Origin: Paenibacillus pinisoli
GTDB lineage: Bacteria; Bacillota; Bacilli; Paenibacillales; Paenibacillaceae
Reading direction: 5' to 3'
NCBI RefSeq assembly: GCF_003605435.1
Contig: NZ_QXQB01000002.1
Location: 186,001 to 250,000 of the forward strand
Length of the DNA stretch: 64,000 nucleotides
Shown here piece after piece: positions 51,786 to 60,877 of the stretch (its first letter is position 1; each line of letters begins with the position of its first letter). Under the pieces are notes generated by a model. It saw only the letters and a list, made by a program, of their open reading frames with translations. It made no database searches and was not told the origin of the DNA. The position numbers and the translations under genes are program-made.

Positions 51786-51971
51786 TTATCTCTTCCTGCC
51801 GCCGTCCTTCGACTTCAGCACATCGAAGCGGCTTCGCTCAGTCCGGTCGATCTGCACAATCTGCCCGTCATGAACGGTAATTTGCACCGTTCCATAAGCC
51901 AGCCCCTGCACCTGCCCTATTATTCGCTTCAACCACACATCATTTACTTCAACTGTACGTCCCATCTCCAT
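51786..51971 (-). CDS. yezD: YezD-family small protein (DUF2292)
   Basis: 61-residue protein with WLKRIIGQVQGLAYGTVQIT and VHDGQIVQIDRTERSRF, the YezD/DUF2292 pattern. Relatives are found near sulfur-metabolism and transport genes, but their function is not established. GAGGGGAAG immediately precedes the first ATG; the second ATG (codon 3) is equally possible. Monocistronic by spacing. Confidence 0.78.
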   Translation of the reverse strand: MEMGRTVEVNDVWLKRIIGQVQGLAYGTVQITVHDGQIVQIDRTERSRFDVLKSKDGGRKR

Positions 51972-52354
51972 CTTCCCCTCTCAAAATTCTACAGACGCGC
52001 CCTACATTCAAAGTATGCCCTGCACGCAATAGCTCTGGAGCAAGCTCCTTTATCAAACTAGTCAGACTGCCCAGCCACCCATATCCGTAAAGAAGTAAAT
52101 ATCCATCCTCGCAAAAGCAACTATGAACGACAATCTTTGTTAGAATATCTCCATTCCCGCAAAAACAAAAAGATGCAAGTCCCCAAGCCGGAACATGCGC
52201 GCCTGCGCTAACGTCCAGCAAAGAAAACATACATCTCCATTCGAATGGTCAATGCGTTTATATAACCAATAAATCCAATTGATTTAGTATGAATTATTGC
52301 TTTTATGTTATCACCGACACCGCATACTGTCAACCAACAGGACGGCAATCTCTT
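51972..52354. other. Intergenic stretch without confident gene
   Basis: Holds the yezD upstream region on minus. The only structure I see is a perfect 12-base palindrome CCATTCGAATGG (52237-52248) in AT-rich sequence, a possible operator. A 93-codon minus-strand frame (51949-52230) overlaps the yezD start and has an odd Cys/Gly-rich composition; I do not call it. Confidence 0.5.
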
Positions 52355-52391
52355 CAAAAACAAAAAGCTGCCCCTAAAGAGGGACAGCTTT
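52355..52391 (-). terminator. Intrinsic terminator of chemoreceptor gene
   Basis: On minus: AAAGCTGtCCCT, loop, AGGGGCAGCTTTTTGTTTTT. About 60 bases past the stop at 52453. Confidence 0.85.
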
Positions 52392-52452
52392 CATACTATC
52401 TTGCCTGCATTCTTGCACCTTGCATCCTTATATCCCTACATTCATGCTCCTA

Positions 52453-53943
52453 TTAACGCGAGGTATTGCCTTCAGACAATTGCTTCAGACCGGACACCAG
52501 CTCGTCCAGCCTGATATATTCCTGCACCATCTTGGCAATCTTCATATGCTGCGTCTCCATGCTAGCCAGCACTTCCTCGACAGAGCCCATATTTTGCTGC
52601 GTCGTTGCCGCGATGCTGTTGATTTCCTCTGCCATCGTGCCGTACCGCCCGTTCAGCTCCTCGGCGAATTCGCCGACATGCTTCGCCTGCTCGCCGGTAC
52701 GTTTCGCATTTTCGTTCATGCCCTCGAACAGCTCGCGCGCCTGGCGCGTCACTTCGCTGCTCTTGATAACCGTCGTCTGCTCCTGCTCCACATGCATATA
52801 CACATCGTTAATCTGGTCGCGTATTGAGGACAGGATGCTGCTAATCTCATTAGTCGATCTGCGCGAATGATCCGCCAGCTTGCGCACCTCGCCTGAGACG
52901 ACCGCAAAGCCTCTGCCATGCTCGCCGGCTCTGGCCGCCTCGATCGCGGCATTAAGCGCCAGCAAATTCGTCTGCTCCGCTATATCGCTTATCGTGTCTA
53001 CGATGCTCGTCACTTGCTCATTCTGATGCTGGAGCGATTGCATCATGGAGACTGTGCCCGCAATCATGCTGCGCAGCTCTTCCATCTCCGTCGCCAGCAC
53101 ATCCATCTGCGCTTTGTTTTCGTCTGCCAGGTGGACATTTTCCTTCGAATAACTGCGAAGAAGCGTCGCTCCTTCCAGGAGACGCCTGATGCCTTGCTCT
53201 ATCTGCTGCGCCGAATCATTGATCGTAAGCACGCTTCCGGTCTGCTTCTCAATCGCTGTCGTCATTTCGCCAAAGGTGCCTGTTACTTCGCGGGAGATGA
53301 CGCCAGTGGAATGCGCATGCTCTTGCTGCTCGCGGCTGAATTCTGTAAGCACGCCAATAGAGTTGCGAAGCTGCACGAGCAGCTCCTCCGCAAGCTCCTT
53401 CGACGCCAGCGCCTCACGCTGGCGCTCTGTCACTTCACGCTGCAAGCGCTGGCTGAAGTGGGCCGAGAAAGCAAGTCCGACTGTAGCAAAAGCCAGATAC
53501 AAATAAAGATAAACCAGTGATTCGCCAGGGAACAGGCGCTGCTGATATTCGGGAACAACGAACAAATATGTACTTAGCCCCGCCCCTAGAATTCCGGTGA
53601 AAATAATCGGTTTATAATCCGAATAAAGCGTCATAATCGCGAGGTTGACGTATACGAGAAAATACGTGCTCACTATTGGAGCAGGATCGGATAAGATAAG
53701 CAGCGTTACGATTATCGTCAGATTGCAAGGCACCAGGTATTTCACATACTGGCTGCCAATCTTCTTATACGTCATGAGTGTAGCCGCGCCGCACAGCACC
53801 GCGCCTACACCGGCAAGCAATAAGATAAGCTCCATTTTCAAGCCTATGGCGATGTCGGTTAAGATGCCAATCCCGAGCAATCCCCATACGATTTTGACCA
53901 GGAGCCTGTTTCTTTTGTCCAACTCCGTTAACCCGTCAATCAT
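52453..53943 (-). CDS. Methyl-accepting chemotaxis-type receptor with 6-TM sensor
   Basis: Membrane signal transducer. Six hydrophobic helices (about 15-165) replace the usual outside ligand domain, and no HAMP domain is visible; a long coiled-coil runs from about 165. The signalling tip is [20 protein letters not shown]-like ([17 protein letters not shown], about 330-346) with the CheA/CheW contact region [13 protein letters not shown]. Because the sensor is buried in the membrane, the ligand is probably hydrophobic or the input is membrane/energy state. The ATG overlaps the TGA of the acyltransferase-like gene (ATGA), so the two are translationally coupled and share the SigD-type promoter. 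Confidence 0.88.
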   Translation of the reverse strand: MIDGLTELDKRNRLLVKIVWGLLGIGILTDIAIGLKMELILLLAGVGAVLCGAATLMTYKKIGSQYVKYLVPCNLTIIVTLLILSDPAPIVSTYFLVYVNLAIMTLYSDYKPIIFTGILGAGLSTYLFVVPEYQQRLFPGESLVYLYLYLAFATVGLAFSAHFSQRLQREVTERQREALASKELAEELLVQLRNSIGVLTEFSREQQEHAHSTGVISREVTGTFGEMTTAIEKQTGSVLTINDSAQQIEQGIRRLLEGATLLRSYSKENVHLADENKAQMDVLATEMEELRSMIAGTVSMMQSLQHQNEQVTSIVDTISDIAEQTNLLALNAAIEAARAGEHGRGFAVVSGEVRKLADHSRRSTNEISSILSSIRDQINDVYMHVEQEQTTVIKSSEVTRQARELFEGMNENAKRTGEQAKHVGEFAEELNGRYGTMAEEINSIAATTQQNMGSVEEVLASMETQHMKIAKMVQEYIRLDELVSGLKQLSEGNTSR

Positions 53944-54512
53944 CTAACATTCACCCGTTCCTCCAAAGATAATAGCGTAGGATATCTTAGCCAATCATAT
54001 CTTTCCTTATTGCGATAAATCTCCTCCATATGAAACAATACGGGAATTACATGATCGCCTTTATAAAACACTTTCTCTCCCACTTTTTCTAGCGGCACCT
54101 TAAATGTAATTCGAAGCGCCCGAAGAAAGACTGGCTCCAGCAAGGAGACGAAATATGTCATGCCTCTCTTCTCCGCACAATGTACGGCGGCTGACAGGAT
54201 GTCCGACAGCATCGTTCCTGTGCTTCTGTACATCTTAAGCAATGCAATCTTATCGATCTCGGCCACTGCTCCTGCTGCCGATTGCACTTTAGGATGATCG
54301 CGGAAAGGCGCGACTTCATTAATGGGACTAAGCGCGATATCGTACGGTTTGATCTCGGCCGTACCGCCTCCGTAGCCTTCTGTCGTCAGAATCAGATATC
54401 TGTCCAGAACATGATCCGCAAACTCCAACTCGTAGCCTTTCTCTCTCCATACGGTTGTCCATATGCCGTTAAACATCGCCAGTTCCAGCTCATTCTCCAC
54501 TTCCTTGAACAT
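53940..54512 (-). CDS. GNAT-fold acyltransferase, LuxI/FeeM-like
   Basis: 190-residue protein whose pattern resembles acyl-homoserine-lactone synthases and FeeM-type N-acyl-amino-acid synthases: an early charged block ([20 protein letters not shown]), a central [20 protein letters not shown] equivalent to the wE-sR strand and acyl-CoA/ACP-binding helix, and [20 protein letters not shown] followed by [20 protein letters not shown] as the C-terminal half. I see no transmembrane helix. First gene of a two-gene operon with a chemoreceptor. AAGGG lies 4 bases before ATG. Family call is by pattern only; a different GNAT acyltransferase is possible. Confidence 0.55.
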   Translation of the reverse strand: MFKEVENELELAMFNGIWTTVWREKGYELEFADHVLDRYLILTTEGYGGGTAEIKPYDIALSPINEVAPFRDHPKVQSAAGAVAEIDKIALLKMYRSTGTMLSDILSAAVHCAEKRGMTYFVSLLEPVFLRALRITFKVPLEKVGEKVFYKGDHVIPVLFHMEEIYRNKERYDWLRYPTLLSLEERVNVR

Positions 54513-54561
54513 GAATCCCTTAACATGCTCCTTCCCCGATTAATTCATAAATTATTGATGC

Positions 54562-54608
54562 AAAACAGGAATGATCTGTATATTTATCGGTTTTATAGTT
54601 CCTGTTTT
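54562..54608 (-). promoter_or_regulatory. 10-bp inverted repeat overlapping the SigD-type promoter
   Basis: AAAACAGGAA (54562-54571) and TTCCTGTTTT (54599-54608), perfect arms 27 bases apart, covering the spacer near the -35 and the start-site region. Either an operator for an unknown dimeric regulator or a chance hairpin. Confidence 0.4.
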
Positions 54609-54610
54609 TA
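54584..54610 (-). promoter_or_regulatory. SigD (sigma-28)-type promoter
   Basis: On minus TAAA (54607-54610), exact 15-base spacer, ACCGATAA (54584-54591); consensus TAAA-N15-GCCGATAT. Expected start about 65 bases before the acyltransferase gene. SigD drives motility and chemotaxis genes, which agrees with the chemoreceptor in the operon. Confidence 0.65.
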
Positions 54611-54619
54611 ATAATTTAA

Positions 54620-55000
54620 AAATTAATGTTAGTAAAATTACCAATTTCGACTTATTCTCATCACAATGTTTTTACAGGTTCTTAATGTTGGACAGAATCT
54701 TCCGCATTGCTCGCCGCTAGATTGCTATTAGTAGAAGGTTCGGGTTGTACCTAACGATATCAATCCCGCGATTTTGTGGTCAATTGCTATTTTCCGAAAG
54801 TCCGCTTGCGGGCCGCAAAACCATTTCAACCCAACCAAAAAAGTATTTTTGCATCAAAGCACCCTTATCAAAGCCGTCGGACCGCAGGACTAGCCGCTGT
54901 CCTCCCCCTCTCATCCATTGCCTGAAGGCTAGACCTTCTGCTAGCCAAACTTACCAAAAGAATCATTTCTGCAAAAAAACAACTTCCGCAGCTAAATGGC
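54620..55000. other. Intergenic stretch, no gene recognised
   Basis: AT-rich upstream part and a GC-richer part (54860-54940) between the SigD promoter and the terminator of the next operon. I checked for a c-di-GMP riboswitch, given the chemoreceptor, and for repeats; neither is evident. Confidence 0.5.
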
Positions 55001-55004
55001 AGCG

Positions 55005-55053
55005 CAAAAAAGCCATCCAGCGTTCGCGGCATCATGCCGCTTTACTGGATGGC
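55005..55053 (-). terminator. Intrinsic terminator of ABC pair
   Basis: On minus: GCCATCCAG, inner GCGGCATGATGCCGC hairpin, CTGGATGGC then TTTTTTG; 18 bases past the stop at 55071. Confidence 0.92.
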
Positions 55054-55070
55054 CCAAGGCTCATAAGCTT

Positions 55071-56963
55071 CTAGCCTGCCGTCAAATTATTCGTTGCTGC
55101 AAACTGGCTGTTGTACAGATCGGCGTAGAAGCCGCCTTGCGACAGCAGAGACTCATGCGTGCCTTGCTCGATGACCGAACCATTGTTCATCACCAGGATG
55201 AGGTCGGCATCGCGAATCGTCGACAGCCTGTGGGCGATTACGAAGCTGGTACGGCCCGCCATCAGATGCTGCATCGCCTGCTGGATCTGCAGCTCCGTGC
55301 GCGTATCGACGCTGCTTGTCGCCTCATCAAGAATAAGAATCGGAGGATCGGCCAGAATAGCCCGCGCAATCGTGAGCAGCTGCTTCTGCCCTTGCGAGAT
55401 ATTGGAGGCTTCCTCGTTCAGCACCGTATCATAGCCTTCCGGCAGCGTCCGGATGAAGTGGTCGGCATGGGCGGCCATAGCCGCCTCGACAACCTCCGCT
55501 TCCGTCGCCGATGCGCGGCCGTATGCGATGTTGTCCCTGATCGTGCCGTTGAACAGCCACGTATCCTGAAGCACCATGCCGAACAAGCTGCGCAGGCTGC
55601 CCCGCTCCATCTCGCGAATATTTCGCCCGTCGATCGTGATCTCCCCGCCATTCAGCTCATAGAAGCGCATCAGCAGATTGACGAGCGTCGTCTTGCCTGC
55701 TCCGGTCGGGCCGACTATGGCGACCGTCTGGCCGCTCTTGACGGCTATGTTCATATCCTCGATCAGCAGTGCGTCTGCCTTGTAGCCGAATTGAACACCG
55801 CGGAACTCCACATCGCCCCTAGGCGAGGACAATGCGACAGGGCGCGCCGGCTCCGGAGATTCCTCCTCCTCGTCCAGCAGCTCGAAGACACGCTCCGCCG
55901 AGGCAATCGTCGATTGAATAATGTTGGCAATATTCGCCGTCTGCGTAATCGGCATCGTGAACTGGCGGGCATACTGGATGAACGCCTGGATATCCCCGAC
56001 GGTAATCGTCTGGCGCGTAACGAGGATGCCTCCGACCACACAAATGAACACATAGCCGATATTGCCGATCAGGTTCATCAGCGGCATGATAATGCCAGAT
56101 ATGAACTGGGCGCGCCAGCTAGATTGATAGAGCCGGTCATTAATGGTTTCGAATTGCTCGATCGACTTGCGTTCCCGCCCGAACGCTTTGACGATCGTAT
56201 GGCCCGTATACATTTCCTCTACATGGCCGTTCAGCTCGCCAAGCTCGGCTTGCTGGCTTTTGAAATACACCTGAGAGCGCTTCGCCACCATCGCAATGAC
56301 GATAAAGCTCAGCGGCAAGGTCAAGACAAGAATGAGCGTCAGCAAAGGACTGATCGTCAGCATCATAATGATAACGCCGACAAGCGTCACGACAGAGGTA
56401 ATGATCTGCGTCAAGCTTTGCTGAAGGGTGTTGCTGATGTTGTCCACGTCATTAACCACGCGGCTTAATATATCACCGTTGGATCTGGCGTCAAAAAACT
56501 TAAGCGGAAGCTTGCCCAGCTTCTCGTTCACTTCGTTCCGAAGCCGGTATACGACTTTCTGGGCTACGCCAGCCATCAGGTATTGCTGGAAAAACGCAAA
56601 GAGAGAACTGACGACATACAATCCCGCCAAGAGGGCCAGAATGAACGCGATCGCCTCGAAATCAATCGCCGCGCCAGGCACTCCTTTAAACTTCGCCATC
56701 AGACCGTTGAACAGCTCATCGGTCGCTTTGCCCAATATTTTCGGACTGAAGATGGAGAATACGGTGCTCAGAATTGCAGCAGCCAATACCAGCGCCAACT
56801 GCAGCCGGAATGGCTTCAAGTATCCTGCCAGACGTTTGAATGACGCTTTGAACTGCTTCGGCTTTTGCCCCGGCATCATGCCAGGGCCGCCTGGTCCGAA
56901 GCCCATCGGGCCGCCGCCAGGGCCTTTCCCGCCGCGGCCTTTTCTTTGCTGATGCTCGCTCAT
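55071..56963 (-). CDS. Heterodimeric ABC exporter subunit with catalytic site (YfiC-like)
   Basis: TMD-NBD half-transporter: Gly/Pro-rich N-terminal tail (GKGPGGGPMGFGPGGPGMMP), six helices (about 50-355), NBD from about 390. Walker A GPTGAGKTT, Walker B ILILDEATSSVD with catalytic Glu, H-loop FVIAHRLST. The signature motif is degenerate, NISQGQKQ instead of LSGGQ. Its Walker A/B would pair with the normal LSGGQ of the partner to form the one active site, while its SQGQ completes the inactive one. The ATG overlaps the partner's stop (ATGA). Confidence 0.9.
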   Translation of the reverse strand: MSEHQQRKGRGGKGPGGGPMGFGPGGPGMMPGQKPKQFKASFKRLAGYLKPFRLQLALVLAAAILSTVFSIFSPKILGKATDELFNGLMAKFKGVPGAAIDFEAIAFILALLAGLYVVSSLFAFFQQYLMAGVAQKVVYRLRNEVNEKLGKLPLKFFDARSNGDILSRVVNDVDNISNTLQQSLTQIITSVVTLVGVIIMMLTISPLLTLILVLTLPLSFIVIAMVAKRSQVYFKSQQAELGELNGHVEEMYTGHTIVKAFGRERKSIEQFETINDRLYQSSWRAQFISGIIMPLMNLIGNIGYVFICVVGGILVTRQTITVGDIQAFIQYARQFTMPITQTANIANIIQSTIASAERVFELLDEEEESPEPARPVALSSPRGDVEFRGVQFGYKADALLIEDMNIAVKSGQTVAIVGPTGAGKTTLVNLLMRFYELNGGEITIDGRNIREMERGSLRSLFGMVLQDTWLFNGTIRDNIAYGRASATEAEVVEAAMAAHADHFIRTLPEGYDTVLNEEASNISQGQKQLLTIARAILADPPILILDEATSSVDTRTELQIQQAMQHLMAGRTSFVIAHRLSTIRDADLILVMNNGSVIEQGTHESLLSQGGFYADLYNSQFAATNNLTAG

Positions 56964-58690
56964 GCGCTCTCCTCCTCTGACAGCTGCGATGCTACAATCT
57001 CGCGATATATCTCGCTGCCCTCCATCAGCTCCCGGTGAGTGCCGACGCCCGCAATTCTGCCTTCATCAAGCACAATAATCCGGTCGGCGTCCATGACGGT
57101 GCTGACCCGCTGCGCGACAATCAGAACTGCCGCATCGGTCGTCACTCCCTTAAGCGCAGCTCTCAGCTTGGCATCCGTCTTGTAATCAAGCGCGGAGAAG
57201 CTGTCATCGAACAGATAGATGCTCGGCTTGCGTACCAGGGCGCGCGCGATGGACAAGCGCTGCTTTTGCCCGCCGGACAGGTTAGCCCCTCCTTGCGCGA
57301 GCACGGCATCAAAGCCTTCCGGCATCGACTCGATAAATTCAAGCGCTTGCGCCGTCTTGGCAGCCTCACGGACTTCTTCGTCTGTGGCATCCTCTTTGCC
57401 GTAGCGAATATTGTCCTGCACCGAACCGGAGAACAAGACAGCCTTCTGCGGAACAAGAGCGATATGCTTCCTCAGCTGATCCTGAGACAAGCTCTTGACG
57501 TCCGTGCCCCCAATTCGAACCGAGCCCGACGCCGCATCAAAAAATCTCGGAATCAGATGGATAAGCGTGCTTTTGCCCGAGCCCGTCCCGCCAATAATGG
57601 CCGTCACTTCTCCAGGCACCGCTCGGAAGCTGATATCCGAAAGCGCCGGACGCTCCGCGCCCGGATAACTGAACGAGACATTATCGAACTCAACGACACC
57701 CGAAGAATGGCGGGGCGCAGAAGCGGATCCGCTTGGATCGGTGACGGACGGCTGAAGCTCCAGCACTTCGCCAATCCGGACTGCGGACGCGGATGCTCTC
57801 GGCACCATGACGAACATCATGGAGAACATGAGCAGCGAGAACATGATCTGCATCGCATACTGAATGAAGGCCATCAGATCGCCTACGCCCATGGCGCCGC
57901 TATCGATGCGCCAGCCGCCGAACCAGACAATAGCAATTGTCGATAGATTCATTATGAGCATCATAACCGGCATCATGACCGCCATAATCTGATTCACCTT
58001 CACAGCGGTGTTCATCAGATCGCGGTTCGCATCCTCGAACCGGCCTCTCTCATGCTCCGTACGGTTGAAGGAACGAATGACGCGAATCCCCATCAAACCC
58101 TCGCGCAGCACCAGATTAAGCCGATCGAGCTTCTTCTGGATCGCCTTGAAATACGGCAAGCCTTTGGCGACAATAAGCCAGATTGCCCCGGCCAGCACCG
58201 GCAGAGCGACCAGCAGCACCAGCGTCAGCTGCGCATCCTTGTACAGCGCCATAATAATGCCGCCAATACACATCATCGGAGCCATGACCATCAGGCGAAG
58301 CATCATCATCAATACTTGCTGCACCTGGTTAATGTCATTGGTCGTGCGCGTAATCATCGACGCCGTCCCGATCTTGTCGAATTCGTGCATCGAGAAGCTC
58401 TCTACATGCGCAAATACCTTGCCTCTTACAATGCGGCCAAACCCTGATGAAATCCGCGAGGCATACAGGCTCGCCAGCACGGAGACGATCGTACCGATGA
58501 CCGTCACTCCCATCATGTAGCCGCCCATCCGCCAGATGTAGGCGGTATCCCCTTCGACCACACCCAAATTGACGATATCCGCCATTAAGGTTGGCAGGTA
58601 CAGCTCGGCTAGCGACTGCAGCAGGATAAGCACCATGACCAGCACGATAACCATGCGGTAGGGCTTAAGAAAACGAAACAGCTTCAACAT
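56960..58690 (-). CDS. Heterodimeric ABC exporter subunit with degenerate site (YfiB-like)
   Basis: TMD-NBD half-transporter of 576 residues. Walker A GGTGSGKST and signature LSGGQKQR are normal, but Walker B reads YLFDDSFSALD, Asp in place of the catalytic Glu, and the switch His is Gln in LIVAQRVST. These are the marks of the non-hydrolysing site in heterodimeric exporters such as BmrCD, LmrCD and TM287/288. Its LSGGQ serves the active site formed with the 55071-56963 subunit. Expected role is multidrug or lipid export. Confidence 0.9.
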   Translation of the reverse strand: MLKLFRFLKPYRMVIVLVMVLILLQSLAELYLPTLMADIVNLGVVEGDTAYIWRMGGYMMGVTVIGTIVSVLASLYASRISSGFGRIVRGKVFAHVESFSMHEFDKIGTASMITRTTNDINQVQQVLMMMLRLMVMAPMMCIGGIIMALYKDAQLTLVLLVALPVLAGAIWLIVAKGLPYFKAIQKKLDRLNLVLREGLMGIRVIRSFNRTEHERGRFEDANRDLMNTAVKVNQIMAVMMPVMMLIMNLSTIAIVWFGGWRIDSGAMGVGDLMAFIQYAMQIMFSLLMFSMMFVMVPRASASAVRIGEVLELQPSVTDPSGSASAPRHSSGVVEFDNVSFSYPGAERPALSDISFRAVPGEVTAIIGGTGSGKSTLIHLIPRFFDAASGSVRIGGTDVKSLSQDQLRKHIALVPQKAVLFSGSVQDNIRYGKEDATDEEVREAAKTAQALEFIESMPEGFDAVLAQGGANLSGGQKQRLSIARALVRKPSIYLFDDSFSALDYKTDAKLRAALKGVTTDAAVLIVAQRVSTVMDADRIIVLDEGRIAGVGTHRELMEGSEIYREIVASQLSEEESA

Positions 58691-58724
58691 GCTTCCGGCT
58701 CATCTCCCTAAAAACTTAAGTTGT

Positions 58725-58741
58725 AAACTATTCAATAGTTT
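58725..58741 (-). promoter_or_regulatory. MarR-type palindromic operator
   Basis: AAACTATTCAATAGTTT, perfect 8-base arms about one central base, directly after the -10 of the ABC pair promoter where a repressor would block initiation. No MarR gene is adjacent in the window. Confidence 0.6.
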
Positions 58742-58742
58742 A

Positions 58743-58770
58743 ATTATACAGATTAAGAGGCCGGTTTCAA
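58743..58770 (-). promoter_or_regulatory. SigA promoter of the heterodimeric ABC exporter
   Basis: On minus TTGAAA (58765-58770), 16-base spacer, TATAAT (58743-58748). Confidence 0.7.
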
Positions 58771-58791
58771 TTTTATCAGTATTGCCTGAAG

Positions 58792-59718
58792 TCAAGCGCC
58801 GAACAGCCGCATGATGCCGAGAAACGACAACACGATGCCTGCAATTTCGGTGCGTGTAAATCTATCTTTGACGATAAATCGGGTATATAAAAGCACAATA
58901 AGCACATTCAGCGCCACAACAGCGGATACCAGTCCTGCCTTGCCCAAGCCGAACGCTGTAATAATGAGCATCATGCCCAGCGTATTCGTCGTGCCGACCG
59001 CCATGCCGATCAGGAATGTCCGTTTGTCGCTCCAGCGAGAAGTTTTGGCCGAAGAAGCCACCATGCCAGTGTTCACTTGAGCGGGCATTGCAGATGCTGC
59101 CGCAATCTGGGCCCTCGCCTCCGATGCCTCCGCCCGCCTATCCTTCATCCACCAGAGGCCGAAGCAAATCGCTCCAGTAGTGAACAGCATGAACATGCTC
59201 GGATACAGCTCCGCTCCCATCATCGTCGACCATTTGCCCGACAGATCATTGCCTGCGAACAGCAGCGTCGCCAGGATGCCCCATTGCGCCCCTTTCAAAT
59301 CTTTTAGAGACAAGTCATTGGAATACCGGACTAACAGCACGCCGCCCACAATAATAAGAAATGCGATCAGCTGCATGAGATGAAGTCTTTCATTCCACAT
59401 GAAAAAAGCCATGATGACGACTACAACCGATGGAAGCGAGGTAAGCACCGCCACCAATGACGCCTTCCCTACTGCAAATCCCTTGAACATGCTGGCATTG
59501 CCTCCAAAGGAGAACAGCCCCATTTGGATGCCGATCAGACAGGCAAGGGACCATGTTGATGAGATGGATAGCGAGATAATGAGATTAACAAGCGCTCCCA
59601 TAACGAACGTGCCGCATAGAAGCGCATTGCGGTTAAGCGGCTTTTGGCTGGTCCAGTGATAGAGAATGCCCCGAAGGCCAAAGCTGATTGCCGCGAAGAT
59701 AGAAAAGGTAATCCACAT
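58792..59718 (-). CDS. DMT/EamA-family transporter
   Basis: Ten-helix drug/metabolite transporter made of two EamA repeats (about 1-140 and 150-308). The second repeat is interrupted by a hydrophilic loop of about 45 residues (KDRRAEASEARAQIAAASA, SSAKTSRWSDKR) between helices 6 and 7. AAGGAG lies 12 bases before ATG. Followed at 58791 by the ABC operon's promoter with no clear terminator. Substrate unknown; members export amino acids or metabolites. Confidence 0.83.
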   Translation of the reverse strand: MWITFSIFAAISFGLRGILYHWTSQKPLNRNALLCGTFVMGALVNLIISLSISSTWSLACLIGIQMGLFSFGGNASMFKGFAVGKASLVAVLTSLPSVVVVIMAFFMWNERLHLMQLIAFLIIVGGVLLVRYSNDLSLKDLKGAQWGILATLLFAGNDLSGKWSTMMGAELYPSMFMLFTTGAICFGLWWMKDRRAEASEARAQIAAASAMPAQVNTGMVASSAKTSRWSDKRTFLIGMAVGTTNTLGMMLIITAFGLGKAGLVSAVVALNVLIVLLYTRFIVKDRFTRTEIAGIVLSFLGIMRLFGA

Positions 59719-59943
59719 AAAAGTTTGCTGCTCCTTCCGCTAAGAAGACCATGAAGTCGTAATATGTATGACAGAACACTCCTAATCATAGCATTGATAC
59801 GAGCAGGATTCCTACTGCCTGGCATGCCATATCCGTCTGGAGACCGAGAGAAAAGCAGGCTCAGGACGCTGGGCTCCGGCTTTATGGCGGCACTACAATA
59901 AAGAGAAGTACACACTATGCTGAAAAAAGGAGCGATTGACGAC

Positions 59944-60873
59944 ATGCCCGTATTGGAAGTCCAGAATCTGCGCAAGTCATTCGGTGATGTGAGGGCCGTG
60001 GAGAGCATCAGCTTCTCCGTCGAAGCCGGAGAGATCTTCACTATTATCGGACCGAACGGCGCCGGCAAAACGACCACTCTAGAAATGATCGAAGGCTTGC
60101 TGCCCCCGGATGCCGGCGTCATCAGGTTTGGAGACAAGAGCTGGGGCAGGGATGCCGAAGGGATCAAATACAACATCGGCGTGCAGCCGCAGTCCAGCGC
60201 CATCTTCGATCTGCTTACCGTCGAGGAAAATCTGGAGCTGTTCGCCACCTTTTATCCCAAATCCCGTTCCGCCGCTGAAGTGATGGAGATGATCAATCTG
60301 ACCGACCAGCGAAACCGGCACGTCAAGAAGCTGTCCGGCGGCCAGCAGCAGCGTCTCGCAATCGGACTCGCTATGGTGAATGACCCGCAGATCATATTTC
60401 TGGATGAGCCCACCACCGGGCTTGATCCTCAGGCACGCCGCAACATTTGGGATATCATCCTGAAGCTGAAGAAGCTCGGCAAAACAACCATTCTTACAAC
60501 CCATTACATGGAGGAAGCCGAGAAGCTGAGCGATCGCGTCTGCATCGTCGACCAAGGCCAAATCGTGGCGCTCGATACGCCTTCCGCCCTGATCGACAGC
60601 TTGACCAAGGAGCGCGAAGTTCGGTTGTCCTTCCTGGATGGCGCTGCGGCAGCCGCTGCTGCCGATGAAGTGGCGCGGGCGCATCATGCAGTCGTACGCA
60701 CAGAGCTTGCGGGCGACTCCTTGCAGATATGGACCACAAAGCCGGAAGAAACGCTATATGAGCTATTCGGATTTACAAAAGACCGCGGTTACCGCGTCGA
60801 ACAGATCTCGATCCGCGAGATGAGCCTGGAGGACGTATTTATCGCCTTCACCGGCAAGGAATGGAGGGATTAA
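59944..60873 (+). CDS. ABC transporter ATP-binding protein (DrrA/CcmA-like)
   Basis: ATPase of a two-gene ABC-2 exporter. Walker A GPNGAGKTT (about 38-46), Q-loop in GVQPQSSAIFDLLTVEEN, signature LSGGQQQR, Walker B IIFLDEPTTGLDP, His in TTHYMEEAE; the C-terminal extension (about 225-310) is the DrrA-type regulatory domain. ATG 59944 has AAAGGAG 11 bases upstream; ATG 59917 in the same frame (MLKKGAIDD) is the alternative. The permease gene starts 4 bases after the stop. Confidence 0.88.
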   Translation: MPVLEVQNLRKSFGDVRAVESISFSVEAGEIFTIIGPNGAGKTTTLEMIEGLLPPDAGVIRFGDKSWGRDAEGIKYNIGVQPQSSAIFDLLTVEENLELFATFYPKSRSAAEVMEMINLTDQRNRHVKKLSGGQQQRLAIGLAMVNDPQIIFLDEPTTGLDPQARRNIWDIILKLKKLGKTTILTTHYMEEAEKLSDRVCIVDQGQIVALDTPSALIDSLTKEREVRLSFLDGAAAAAAADEVARAHHAVVRTELAGDSLQIWTTKPEETLYELFGFTKDRGYRVEQISIREMSLEDVFIAFTGKEWRD

Positions 60874-60877
60874 GGCT

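Noticed and set aside
51949-52230. 93-codon minus-strand frame overlapping the start of yezD
   Set aside because: It overlaps yezD, has an odd Cys/Gly-rich composition without recognisable fold, and only a weak ribosome binding site.
54620-55000. c-di-GMP riboswitch in the leader of the chemoreceptor operon
   Set aside because: No GEMM core or tetraloop receptor was seen, and the SigD-type promoter lies downstream of this stretch.
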